Positions 1-7,195 of a DNA stretch of 23,283 nucleotides are shown piece after piece. Both the position numbers and the translations under genes were made by a program. The stretch is from positions 1-23,283 of the forward strand of contig DATITC010000098.1 of the NCBI GenBank assembly GCA_035468175.1, in the 5' to 3' direction. The number at the start of each line of letters is the position of its first letter. The stretch's first letter is position 1. The DNA is from JAVEDQ01 sp035468175. Lineage in GTDB: Bacteria; Actinomycetota; Actinomycetes; Frankiales; Frankiaceae. The notes below the pieces were generated by a model. That model made no database searches, had not been told where the DNA came from, and saw only the letters and a program-made list of their open reading frames with translations.

Positions 1-25
1 CGCTACCAAGCTGCGCCACACCCCG
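1..25 (-). tRNA. tRNA-Pro, 5' end only (cut by window edge)
   Basis: Read on the reverse strand, this begins CGGGGTGTGGCGCAGCTTGG and continues TAGCG. That is the acceptor stem, the U8 region and the D-loop start (AGCTTGGTAGCG) typical of bacterial tRNA-Pro. The anticodon, variable loop and T arm lie outside the window, so the isoacceptor is unknown. The gene is read leftward, so its 5' end faces the downstream end of the metallophosphoesterase gene. Confidence 0.88.
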
Positions 26-61
26 GTGGCCTGGGCAAGTCTAGCGGACGCTGGGGCGGTC

Positions 62-85
62 CCGCCGCTGTCGTTCGGTCGGCGG
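62..85. terminator. weak hairpin after the metallophosphoesterase gene
   Basis: CCGCCG at 62-67 pairs with CGGCGG at 80-85 around a 12-nt loop, just past the phosphoesterase stop codon on the reverse strand. There is no T-tract, which is usual in high-GC actinobacteria. The stem is short, so this is only a candidate. Confidence 0.3.
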
Positions 86-90
86 TCGGC

Positions 91-990
91 TCACGAGCAG
101 GTCCGTGGCGTGAGCGTCAGCAGCGTCGCCTCCGGGCGGCAGCCGAAGCGGATCGGCGAGTAGGGCCCGGTCCCGATCCCGGCCGAGACATGCAGCCAGG
201 CGCTCTTCCCGCGCGCCCCGTAGCGCGCCAGCCCACGGGCCCGCGGGCGGTCGATGCCGCAGTTGGTGACCACCGCGCCGACCCCCGGCAACCGCACCTG
301 CCCGCCGTGGGTGTGGCCCGCGAGCAGGAGATCGACGCCATCGGCGGTGAATGCGTCGAGCACCCGCGGCTCCGGCGTGTGGGCCAGTCCGAGGCGCAGT
401 CCCGCCGAGGGATCCGCCGGGCCGTCTACCTCGTCGATCCGGTCGCGTTCCAGGTGCGGGTCGTCCACACCGCGCACGTCGATCCGCCGTCCGTCGATCT
501 CGAGGGACATCCGCCGTTGGGTGAGGTCCAGCCAGCCGGTCCCGGCCAGCTCCTTGGCGAAGGCCGCCCAGTCCAGCGGAGTTCCGTCGGGCTCGTCCTC
601 CCTGCCGGTGAAGTAGCGCAACGGGTTCTTCAGCGTCGGCTCGAAGTAGTCGTTGTTGCCCGGCACGAACATGCCCGGCCGGTCGAGCAGCGGCTCGAGC
701 GCGTCGAACACGGACGGCCCGGCATCGACGGACGACAGCACGTCGCCGGTCAGCACGACAAGGTCGGGCACCAAGCGGCCGAGGTCCCGCAGCCAGCGCT
801 GCTTGCCGTGCTGCCGCGGCAACATGTGCAGGTCGGACAGGTGCAGGAGGCGCATCGGTGCGGTGCCGGACGACAGGACGGGGACCTCGGCCCGGCGCAG
901 CGTCCAGGCGTTGCGTTCGATCCCAACGCCGTAGCCCAGGGCCACCGCGCCGACGGCGGCACCGGTGGCGAGCAACGAACGCGGACGCAT
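91..990 (-). CDS. calcineurin-like metallophosphoesterase, N-terminally anchored
   Basis: This 299-residue protein has the full metallophosphoesterase motif series: SDLH (D53, H55), TGD (D83), GNND (112-114), an AHTPE segment and GHTHGGQ near residue 230. Residues 1-22 form a hydrophobic stretch that could anchor it to the membrane or act as an uncleaved signal. It resembles the YkuE/Rv3683 group of two-metal phosphoesterases. The substrate cannot be told from sequence; related proteins act on phosphodiesters or lipid-linked phosphates. It lies near ponA2, as in mycobacteria, with a YqeY gene between, which hints at cell-envelope work, but that is inference. The ATG at 990 has no good Shine-Dalgarno. 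A CACACT hexamer sits 6 nt before it, one mismatch from the TAnnnT -10 pattern seen before other genes here. Confidence 0.88.
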   Translation of the reverse strand: MRPRSLLATGAAVGAVALGYGVGIERNAWTLRRAEVPVLSSGTAPMRLLHLSDLHMLPRQHGKQRWLRDLGRLVPDLVVLTGDVLSSVDAGPSVFDALEPLLDRPGMFVPGNNDYFEPTLKNPLRYFTGREDEPDGTPLDWAAFAKELAGTGWLDLTQRRMSLEIDGRRIDVRGVDDPHLERDRIDEVDGPADPSAGLRLGLAHTPEPRVLDAFTADGVDLLLAGHTHGGQVRLPGVGAVVTNCGIDRPRARGLARYGARGKSAWLHVSAGIGTGPYSPIRFGCRPEATLLTLTPRTCS

Positions 991-1034
991 GGAGCAAGTG
1001 TGCCCGGAGGCCGATCCGCTCCCGGCGGACGCTT

Positions 1035-1040
1035 TAGTGT
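1035..1040 (+). promoter_or_regulatory. -10 element TAGTGT for a leaderless yqeY-like gene
   Basis: TAGTGT matches the actinobacterial -10 pattern TAnnnT and is followed by exactly 6 nt and then the GTG at 1047. Transcription would begin at the start codon itself. No -35 box is clear. Confidence 0.55.
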
Positions 1041-1046
1041 CGAGAC

Positions 1047-1508
1047 GTGAGCTCCCTCGCCGAACGCCTGCGCACCGACCTCGCCGCCTCCATGAAGGAG
1101 CGCGACGCTCTGCGCACCGGCACGCTGCGCATGGCGCTCACCGCCATCCACGAGGAGGAGGTCGCCGGCAAGCAGGCCCGCACCCTCACCGACGACGAGG
1201 TGCTGCGCGTGCTGACCCGCGAGACGAAGAAGCGGCGGGAGGCGGCCGAGGCGTTCGACGGCGGCGGGCGAGCCGAGCTGGCAGCGAAGGAACGGGCCGA
1301 GGGTGAGGTGTTGTCGGCGTACCTGCCGGCACAGCTGAGCGACGAAGAGCTCGACGCGATCGTGACCCGGGTGCTCGCGGAGCAGGGCCTGTCCGGCAAG
1401 ACCTCGATCGGTCCGGCCATGAAGGCGGTCAACGCTGCGCTGGCGGCGGGCGCGGGCAGCACCGAGGGAGGCAGGGTCGCCGCCTCCGTGCGCCGCCAGC
1501 TCGGCTGA
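1047..1508 (+). CDS. GatB/YqeY domain protein
   Basis: This 153-residue, all-helical protein matches the free-standing YqeY family in length and content. The N-terminal part contains the family's usual pattern, with LRxDLxxxMKxRD at residues 7-19 and LRMxLTAIxxEE at 27-38. The C-terminal part ends in the GatB-tail-like segment around GPAMKAVNAALAAGAGSTEGG. In GatB this domain contacts tRNA during amidation of mischarged tRNA. The role of the free protein is not established. The GTG at 1047 fits the family N-terminus and has a -10 hexamer immediately upstream. The gene is divergent from the phosphoesterase (56 bp gap) and convergent with ponA2, with only 10 bp between the stop codons and no room for a strong terminator. 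Confidence 0.88.
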   Translation: MSSLAERLRTDLAASMKERDALRTGTLRMALTAIHEEEVAGKQARTLTDDEVLRVLTRETKKRREAAEAFDGGGRAELAAKERAEGEVLSAYLPAQLSDEELDAIVTRVLAEQGLSGKTSIGPAMKAVNAALAAGAGSTEGGRVAASVRRQLG

Positions 1509-1518
1509 GCCGGCGTCA

Positions 1519-3957
1519 CTAGCGGGTCGGCCTCGTCGTCGCCTTCACCTTCGACGGCTTCGGCCTCGGCGACGGCGACGGCGACGTCGTGGTCGGCCTC
1601 GGCGAGGGTGGACCGGTCGACGCCGACGCGGTCGGCTTGGGAGCCGGGGTCGCCGAGGTGCTCGGCGACGTACTGGGCGAGGGTGGCGCAGCCGGCGGGG
1701 GTGCAGCGGGGCCAGGGTTCGCCGGACCTGTCGGTTGGGGTGGCGCCACCGGGCCGACGGAGACCGCCTGGCTCGGCGGCGGGAAGTTCTCGACCGGCAG
1801 GTTCGCCGTGGCCGTTCGCATCATCCGGGCCCACAGCTCGGTCGGGAGACCCCCACCGAAGACCGTGCCCTGCCCCCAGCCCGGGACCGGCACCCCTTCC
1901 GGAGTCGTCGAGGAGTAGCGCAACGGGTACTGCACCGGGTTGCGGTAGTCCCCCACCCACACCGAGGCGGCGAGCTGCGGGACGTAGCCGTCGAACCAGG
2001 CACTCTGGTTTTCGTCGGTCGTCCCGGTCTTGCCCGCGGCGGGCCGGCCGATCGAGCCGTAGGACGCCGCGGTGCCCTGCTGGATCACGCCCTCGAGCAC
2101 GTTGGAGACCGTGTCCGCGACCGTCGGGTCGAGCACCTGCTGGCACTGGCCGCCGGGTCCGCTGTATTTGCTCAGCTGGTTGTTCTCGGTCAAGGCCAGG
2201 ACCGGCTTCGGCATGCAGCGGATGCCGTGCGCGGCGAGGGTGGCATAGGCGGTCGCCATCTCGAGCGGCGTCACCTCGAACGCGCCGAGGGTCAGCGAGC
2301 CGCTGCCCGCGTCGACCGAGTCCAAGCGCGGCGAGGTCACGCCCAGCGCCCTCGCCATGTCGCGCACGTTCAGCACGCCAACGTGCTCCTCGAGCTGGAT
2401 GAAGTACGTGTTCACCGAGTGCCAGGTGGCCTGAGGCATGGAGAAGACGCCACCCTCGCCGTCGCTGGCGTTGTGGAAGCAGGTGCCGCCCGGGTTGAGG
2501 AAGACCCTGGACCGGTAGCAGTTCGGGGCGTTGTAGGTCGTGGACAGCGGCATGCCCTGCTTGAGCGCGGCGGCCAGCGTGAACACCTTGAACGTCGACC
2601 CGGGCTGGAAGGCCTGCAGGGCGTAGTTGAGCTTGGTGTGCACGCGGTCGGTGGTGGACGCGACGGACTGCTTGTCCGTCGTCGGCGCGTAGACCCGGTT
2701 CACCGCCATCGCCAGCACCTGCCCGGTGCCCGGTTGCAGCACCACTGCCGCGGTCGCGACGCGGTTGCCGGCCGGAATCGTCGCGTCGGCAGCCGCCTGG
2801 GCGGCCGTCTGCACCGTCGGGTCGAGCGACGTGCGGATCTGCAGCCCGCCTTCGAACAGCTTTCGTTGCCGCTCGTCCGGACTCGCCCCGAACTCCGGGT
2901 CGTTGAGCAGCGTCTGGCGCAGGTACTGGCAGAAGAAGGCCGCGGTACCGGCCGCCTCGCAACCGTCACTGGCTGTAGTGGTCTTCCGCACCCGCAGTGG
3001 TGTGCCGGAGGCGAAGGCGAACGCCGGCTGAGTGATGTACCCCGAGTCCCGCATCGCAGCGAGGACGAGGTTGCGCCGCTCAGTAGCCGCCTTCACGTGC
3101 AGCTTCGGGTTGTACAGGTTCGGGTTCTGCACGAGTCCGGCGAGTAGCGCCGACTCGACCGGGCTGATCTGGCTGATGTCCTTACCGAAATAGTGTTGGG
3201 CCGCCGCGGCGACGCCATAGGCCCCGTCCCCGAAATACGCAATGTTCAAGTAATTCGTGAGGATCTGGTCCTTACTCAGCGTCTTCTCCAACGCCAGTGC
3301 GTAACGGGCCTCGCGGAGCTTGCGCTGCAGCGACCGCTCCTGAGCGGCCTCCCTGCCCTGGTCGGTGTCGGCCAGCGTGATGAGGACGTTCTTCACGTAC
3401 TGCTGGGTCAGGGTCGAACCACCCTGCGTGACCTCACCGCTCTCCTGGTTGCTGATCGCCGCCCGCAGCACGCCCTTGTAGTCGACTCCGTGGTGCTCGT
3501 AGAACCGGCGGTCCTCGATCGCCACGATCGCCTGGCGCATCGACACCGGGATGCTGGCAAGCGGCACATTGACCCGGTCCTCGGCGCCGTGCAGGTCGGC
3601 GATCGGCTTGCCGTTGCGGTCCAGGATCACGCTGCGCTCGGGCAGCGGCGGCGCGACGAGTTCGGCCGGCAGATCGTTGAAGCCGTTGGCGGCGGACTTG
3701 GCGGTCAGCGCCAGGCCACCCACCAGCGGGAGAAGCAGCAGGGCGAGCACGAGCCCGGTCAGGACCGGCAGCACGAGCATGGTGAGGAGCCTGGCCCCAG
3801 GCGGCCGTGGCCCGTCGTCGACGAGGCCCGGGAGCGGAGCACGGCCACCCGAGCCACCCGAGCCACCCGGGCCGCCGCCGATTCGTTGCGGTGGCAGAGG
3901 CGGGTACATGCCCGGCGGCTGCTGCGCCGAAGGAGATGTCGGCGTCGTGGTGCTCAC
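1519..3957 (-). CDS. ponA2: class A penicillin-binding protein (bifunctional transglycosylase/transpeptidase), PonA2 position
   Basis: This 812-residue enzyme polymerises and cross-links peptidoglycan at the outer face of the membrane. Residues 1-55 are a Pro/Gly-rich cytoplasmic tail, and about 57-87 is one transmembrane helix. The glycosyltransferase-51 domain (about 105-290) carries EDRRFYEHHG with catalytic E148, and QGGSTLTQQ. The transpeptidase domain (about 400-715) has all three motifs: STFK (S454, K457), SVN (514-516) and KTGT (from K643). The tail from about 727 is rich in Pro, Ser and Thr. I see no PASTA domain, although mycobacterial PonA2 has one. The GTG at 3957 was chosen because GAGGAG lies 7 nt upstream; an ATG at 4089 would add 44 residues unlike the family. 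The name rests on position beside whiB4 and the ATPase pair. Confidence 0.9.
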   Translation of the reverse strand: MSTTTPTSPSAQQPPGMYPPLPPQRIGGGPGGSGGSGGRAPLPGLVDDGPRPPGARLLTMLVLPVLTGLVLALLLLPLVGGLALTAKSAANGFNDLPAELVAPPLPERSVILDRNGKPIADLHGAEDRVNVPLASIPVSMRQAIVAIEDRRFYEHHGVDYKGVLRAAISNQESGEVTQGGSTLTQQYVKNVLITLADTDQGREAAQERSLQRKLREARYALALEKTLSKDQILTNYLNIAYFGDGAYGVAAAAQHYFGKDISQISPVESALLAGLVQNPNLYNPKLHVKAATERRNLVLAAMRDSGYITQPAFAFASGTPLRVRKTTTASDGCEAAGTAAFFCQYLRQTLLNDPEFGASPDERQRKLFEGGLQIRTSLDPTVQTAAQAAADATIPAGNRVATAAVVLQPGTGQVLAMAVNRVYAPTTDKQSVASTTDRVHTKLNYALQAFQPGSTFKVFTLAAALKQGMPLSTTYNAPNCYRSRVFLNPGGTCFHNASDGEGGVFSMPQATWHSVNTYFIQLEEHVGVLNVRDMARALGVTSPRLDSVDAGSGSLTLGAFEVTPLEMATAYATLAAHGIRCMPKPVLALTENNQLSKYSGPGGQCQQVLDPTVADTVSNVLEGVIQQGTAASYGSIGRPAAGKTGTTDENQSAWFDGYVPQLAASVWVGDYRNPVQYPLRYSSTTPEGVPVPGWGQGTVFGGGLPTELWARMMRTATANLPVENFPPPSQAVSVGPVAPPQPTGPANPGPAAPPPAAPPSPSTSPSTSATPAPKPTASASTGPPSPRPTTTSPSPSPRPKPSKVKATTRPTR

Positions 3958-4307
3958 GAGCGGACTCCTCGGGCTCCAGGCACCGCCCCGACGGCGACGA
4001 TCGGACAGGATGTTGCACTGACGGTGACGAAGCGGACCGGCTCCGGAGCCGGCCGACAGGTCCAGTCTGACAGGCCCAAACGCCGTCACCGTCCGTCTAT
4101 CGGCTGATTCGGGCGCTCCTTCACTACGCCAGCACTACAGATCAACATCAGCTCCACCATCAGCAGAGCGTAATGGTCCACAGGGGCTAGGGGATTACTA
4201 CCCGGTTGGGGACTGTCGGATTCCTGGCCCTTTCCGTACGTTTACGACGGCATCTCGCCCAGGTCGCCGTACGGGGACTGTGAACCTGGCAGCAAAGGAC
4301 AAATTCG
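3958..4307. promoter_or_regulatory. 350-bp divergent regulatory region between ponA2 and whiB4
   Basis: No gene is supported here. It holds the ponA2 ribosome binding site (GAGGAG on the reverse strand), a perfect 16-bp palindrome CCGGCTCCGGAGCCGG at 4037-4052, a TAnnnT hexamer TACGTT at 4237-4242 that could be a whiB4 -10 box, and a 9-bp direct repeat GGGGACTGT at 4208-4216 and 4273-4281. The whiB4 site AAAGGA at 4294-4299 is 8 nt before its ATG. The stretch around 4130-4200 is less GC-rich than its surroundings. The length suggests regulation of whiB4, ponA2 or both. Confidence 0.5.
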
Positions 4308-4616
4308 ATGGGAAATACTCAGCTAGTCGGCTCGTCGGTCGAGGGCGACTGGACGGCTCGCGCCGCCTGCCGCGACATCGACCCGGATGAGCTCTTCGTC
4401 CAGGGGGCTGCGCAGAACCGGGCGAAGACCCGCTGCCTCGGGTGCGTCGTCCGCACCGAGTGCCTGGCCGACGCTCTCGACAACCGCGTCGAGTTCGGCG
4501 TGTGGGGCGGGATGACGGAGCGTGAGCGTCGTGCACTGCTGCGGCGCCGGCCGGATATCGGCTCATGGCGGGAGCTGCTCGAGTCCGCCCGATCGGAGTC
4601 GGTCCGCACCGGCTGA
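4308..4616 (+). CDS. whiB4: WhiB-family iron-sulfur transcription regulator, WhiB4/WblA type
   Basis: This 102-residue protein has the four cysteines that bind the [4Fe-4S] cluster (C21, C43, C46, C52) in the usual C-xn-C-x2-C-x5-C order, the GVWGG turn at 64-68, and a basic C-terminal segment (RERRALLRRR) for DNA or sigma-factor contact. The segments DPDELFVQGAAQ and ADALDNRVEFGVWGGMTERERRAL closely match the remembered sequence of mycobacterial WhiB4, the counterpart of Streptomyces WblA. Those proteins sense redox state or nitric oxide and repress oxidative-stress or differentiation genes. The gene sits beside the Get3-like ATPase pair, as in mycobacteria. The ATG has AAAGGA 8 nt upstream. 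Confidence 0.92.
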   Translation: MGNTQLVGSSVEGDWTARAACRDIDPDELFVQGAAQNRAKTRCLGCVVRTECLADALDNRVEFGVWGGMTERERRALLRRRPDIGSWRELLESARSESVRTG

Positions 4617-4639
4617 GCCGGTTGCCGGACGTGATCTCC

Positions 4640-4653
4640 CGCTGGGAACAGCG
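4640..4653. terminator. short GNRA-loop hairpin between convergent genes
   Basis: CGCTG (4640-4644) pairs with CAGCG (4649-4653) around a GGAA tetraloop, inside the 37-bp gap between whiB4 and the reverse-strand ATPase gene. The 5-bp stem is weak and has no T-tract, so termination here is only possible. Confidence 0.35.
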
Positions 4654-5934
4654 CTAGCTCGCGTCCCGCTCCAGGTCGGCCGCGGTGGGAGCCGCCGCCG
4701 CCAGCCCACTCGACAGCTCGGCGCCAACACCGCGCAGTCCGTCAAGATCGTGCACATCGCCGGCGAGCGCACTGACCTCCACCTGCGGCACCTCCGGGTG
4801 CGCGCTGGTGAATCGGCCACGCAGCCGCTGTTCCCGGGTCGCCAACGCCGTCCGTTCGGCGTGCACCCGCAGGATCGCTGCGACCAGCTCGGAGTCCCCG
4901 CGTTCCTCCAGCGTCTCCGCGGCGGCGAGGCTGCGCTCCTGCGTCAACTGCGGCGCCGTGGTGCGGTGCACCCGATTGACGATCAGCCCGGCGAGCGGCA
5001 TCCGCTCCTCGTTCAGCCGGTCGACGAAGTAGGACGCCTCCCGCAGCGCGGCCGCCTCGGGCGCAGCGACCACGACGAAGGCGGTGCCGGGCGCACCCAG
5101 CAAGCGGTAGGTCTCCTCGGCCCGCTGTCGGAAGCCGCCGAACATCGTCTCCAATGCCGCGACGAACTGGCTCACGTCCTGCAGCACCTGGGCGCCGATG
5201 ACCTTCGTGAAGATCCGGGCCACGGTCAGCACGCTGACCGACAGCATCTTCATGTACGCCTTGCCGCCCGCCTTCGCCGGGGCGAGGAGCAGCCGGATGA
5301 GCCGCCCGTCGAGGAAGCGGCCGAGGTTCTGCGGCGCGTCCAGGAAGTCGAGCGCGGACCGGGTCGGCGGGGTGTCCACGACAACGAGGTCCCAGATGCC
5401 GGCCGCCTTGAGCTGGCCGAGCTTCTCCATCGCCATGTACTCCTGCGTCCCAGAGAACGAGGACGACAGCGACTGGTAGAAGGGGTTCAACATGATCTGC
5501 TCGGCCCGCTCTGGGGTCGAGTGCTGCAGCACGATCTCATCGAACGTGCGCTTCATGTCCAGCATCATCGCGTCGAGCGAGCCACCGCTCTTCGTCGTCT
5601 CCGCACTCACGCCGGGCACCGGCCGCGGGGTGTTGTCCAGCTCGGTGAGCCCCATCGACTGCGCCAGCCGGCGGGCCGGGTCGATGGTGAGCACGACAAC
5701 CTTGCGGCCCAGCTCGGCGGCACGAAGAGCGAGCGCCGCCGCAGACGTCGTCTTGCCGACGCCGCCTGAGCCGCAGCAGACGATGATCCGGGCGCTGCGC
5801 AACGTCGCGTCGACGTCGAAGACGGGCGCCTGACCCGCCGAGGCGGCGTCGGAGATGCCAGCGGCGGCCCGGTAGCCGAGCCGAGCGGTGTCGCTCTTCC
5901 CGGACGTGGGCTTGTCGGTCCTCGGGTGCGTCAT
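4654..5934 (-). CDS. bagB: Get3/ArsA-type ATPase, second subunit (Rv3680/BagB-like)
   Basis: This 426-residue SIMIBI-class ATPase has its P-loop at residues 55-63, GSGGVGKTT, after an N-terminal extension of about 48 residues of unclear function. The signature lysine of the deviant Walker A (KGGxGKT) is replaced by S56. A switch-type TIDPARRLAQSMG segment and an A-loop VDTPPTRSALDFLDAP follow. The Get3 CxxC zinc site is absent. The ATG overlaps the TGA of the upstream gene (ATGA, 4 bp), so the two are translationally coupled. In M. tuberculosis the paired proteins Rv3679/Rv3680 have been described as Get3 homologues (BagA/BagB) that form a complex, with a proposed link to carbon-source use. 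The substrate here is unknown. The older label of arsenite or anion transporter ATPase is unlikely, as no transporter is nearby. Confidence 0.88.
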   Translation of the reverse strand: MTHPRTDKPTSGKSDTARLGYRAAAGISDAASAGQAPVFDVDATLRSARIIVCCGSGGVGKTTSAAALALRAAELGRKVVVLTIDPARRLAQSMGLTELDNTPRPVPGVSAETTKSGGSLDAMMLDMKRTFDEIVLQHSTPERAEQIMLNPFYQSLSSSFSGTQEYMAMEKLGQLKAAGIWDLVVVDTPPTRSALDFLDAPQNLGRFLDGRLIRLLLAPAKAGGKAYMKMLSVSVLTVARIFTKVIGAQVLQDVSQFVAALETMFGGFRQRAEETYRLLGAPGTAFVVVAAPEAAALREASYFVDRLNEERMPLAGLIVNRVHRTTAPQLTQERSLAAAETLEERGDSELVAAILRVHAERTALATREQRLRGRFTSAHPEVPQVEVSALAGDVHDLDGLRGVGAELSSGLAAAAPTAADLERDAS

Positions 5935-6938
5935 CCGGCCATCCCCTGTGCGCGCAGCATGTCCGCCAGCCGGTAGAGCGCTCCGAGTTCGATCGTCTCC
6001 GGCAGCAGCGGAAGTTCGTAGAGCGGTCGGCCGAGTTCGTCGAGGTCGGCCCGCTCGCGGGTCTCCAGCGCCACCCTGTTCGCGTGGTCCGCGGCTTCCG
6101 CGGCGAGCACGGCGGTCAGGTCGTCGGTGGCGTCGATGCCGGCCGACTTGAGTCCGGATTCCAGCTCATCGAGATCCAGGGAGGCGGTCCGGGCCTTCTC
6201 GAGGTCGTCGTCCCGCAGGATCGGGTCGCGAGCCATGTTCACCAGCACCGCCCCGACGGGGAGGTCCGCTCCGCTGAGTTCGGCGACGCCGTCGATCGTC
6301 TCCTGGACGGGCATCTCCTCGAGGATCGTCACGATGTGCACGGCGGTCTGCGGCGACCGGATGGTGCGGACCACGCTGTCGGCCTGGCTCTTGACCGGCC
6401 CCATCCGTGCCAGCACCGCGACCTCACTGGTGACGTTGAGGAAGCGGGTGATGCGGCCCGTCGGCGGGGCGTCCAGCACCACCGCGTCGTAGGCGAGCCG
6501 ACCGCGCGAACCGGTCCGGACCACCGCTTCCTTGATCTTTCCGGTGATCAGGACGTCCCGCATGCCGGGGGCGACCGTCGTGGCGAAGTCGACGACCCCG
6601 AAACGCTTGAGCACCCGACCCGCCCGCTTGAGGTTGTAGAACATCTCGAGGTAGTCCAGCAGGGCCTCCTCGGGGTCGATCGCGAGCGCGTAGACCTCGC
6701 CGCCCCCGGGCGCGGACGCGATCTTGCGCTCCTCGTAGGGCAGCGGCGGCACGTCGAACAGCTGCGCGATGCCCTGGCGGCCCTCGGCCTCGATGAGCAG
6801 CACGCGACGACCGTCGGCGGCCAGCGCGAGCGCCAACGCCCCGGCCACCGTCGTCTTACCGGTGCCGCCCTTGCCGGTGACGATGTGCAGCCGGATATCG
6901 CGGAAGGGGTGGCGCACCTGCGCCTGCGAGCCGGTCAC
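5931..6938 (-). CDS. bagA: Get3/ArsA-type ATPase, first subunit (Rv3679/BagA-like)
   Basis: This 335-residue ATPase has an intact deviant Walker A, GKGGTGKTT at 22-30, with signature lysine K23, plus VLDAPPTGRITRFLNV as the switch and Walker B region. It has no cysteine, so it cannot form the zinc-bridged dimer of eukaryotic Get3. Its neighbour lacks the signature lysine, so the expected heterodimer would be asymmetric, with only this subunit able to donate that lysine across the interface. This is inference from Get3/MinD mechanism. The GTG at 6938 has no Shine-Dalgarno but is preceded by TAGGTT and exactly 6 nt, which suggests a leaderless mRNA. The gene is divergent from the DUF4177 gene. 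Confidence 0.88.
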   Translation of the reverse strand: MTGSQAQVRHPFRDIRLHIVTGKGGTGKTTVAGALALALAADGRRVLLIEAEGRQGIAQLFDVPPLPYEERKIASAPGGGEVYALAIDPEEALLDYLEMFYNLKRAGRVLKRFGVVDFATTVAPGMRDVLITGKIKEAVVRTGSRGRLAYDAVVLDAPPTGRITRFLNVTSEVAVLARMGPVKSQADSVVRTIRSPQTAVHIVTILEEMPVQETIDGVAELSGADLPVGAVLVNMARDPILRDDDLEKARTASLDLDELESGLKSAGIDATDDLTAVLAAEAADHANRVALETRERADLDELGRPLYELPLLPETIELGALYRLADMLRAQGMAG

Positions 6939-6944
6939 GTCCGA

Positions 6945-6950
6945 AACCTA
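6945..6950 (-). promoter_or_regulatory. -10 element TAGGTT for leaderless bagA
   Basis: On the reverse strand TAGGTT fits TAnnnT and ends 6 nt before the bagA GTG. It is back to back with the DUF4177 promoter at 7025-7030, within a 98-bp divergent region. Confidence 0.55.
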
Positions 6951-7024
6951 CCCAGCTGCGGGCCGCGCTCCCCCAACCGCGCCGTGGCTTGCGGCACGCA
7001 TCGGCGCCCGCGGCCCCGCCTGGT

Positions 7025-7030
7025 TACGCT
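7025..7030 (+). promoter_or_regulatory. -10 element TACGCT for a leaderless DUF4177 gene
   Basis: TACGCT is followed by TCCGCC and then the ATG at 7037, the spacing expected if transcription starts at the A of the start codon. No Shine-Dalgarno precedes the ATG. Confidence 0.55.
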
Positions 7031-7036
7031 TCCGCC

Positions 7037-7195
7037 ATGCAGAAGTGGGAGTACGTGACCGTGCCGCTGCTGACCCACGCGACGAAGCAGATCCTCGACA
7101 ACTGGGGTGATCAGGGCTTCGAACTGGTGACGGTGCTGCCCGGCCCGACCGGTGAACAGCTCGTTGCCTACCTCAAGCGTCCGATCGAGAGCTGA
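7037..7195 (+). CDS. small DUF4177-type protein
   Basis: This is a 52-residue protein starting MQKWEYVTVPLL, with NWGDQGFELVTVL in the middle and VAYLKRP at the end. This is the DUF4177 layout (a KWEY start, a WG..G(W/F)EL centre and a LKRP end). It closely resembles the small Rv3678A-type protein at the same place in mycobacteria. The function is unknown. The ATG at 7037 is preferred over an ATG at 6989 because the family begins at the WEY motif and a -10 hexamer sits 6 nt before it. Its TGA overlaps the ATG of the RidA gene by one base, so the pair is co-transcribed. Confidence 0.8.
   Translation: MQKWEYVTVPLLTHATKQILDNWGDQGFELVTVLPGPTGEQLVAYLKRPIES

Noticed and set aside
1034..2962. A 642-codon reverse-strand open frame across the yqeY and ponA2 region
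   Set aside because: It overlaps the clear YqeY gene and the ponA2 transpeptidase domain in another frame, has no recognisable domain and is Arg/Ala-rich as expected for antisense frames in high-GC DNA.
4654..6938. Arsenite efflux ATPase system
   Set aside because: No ArsB, ArsR or ArsC gene is nearby and no cysteine arsenite site is present. The pair matches the Get3-like Rv3679/Rv3680 type.
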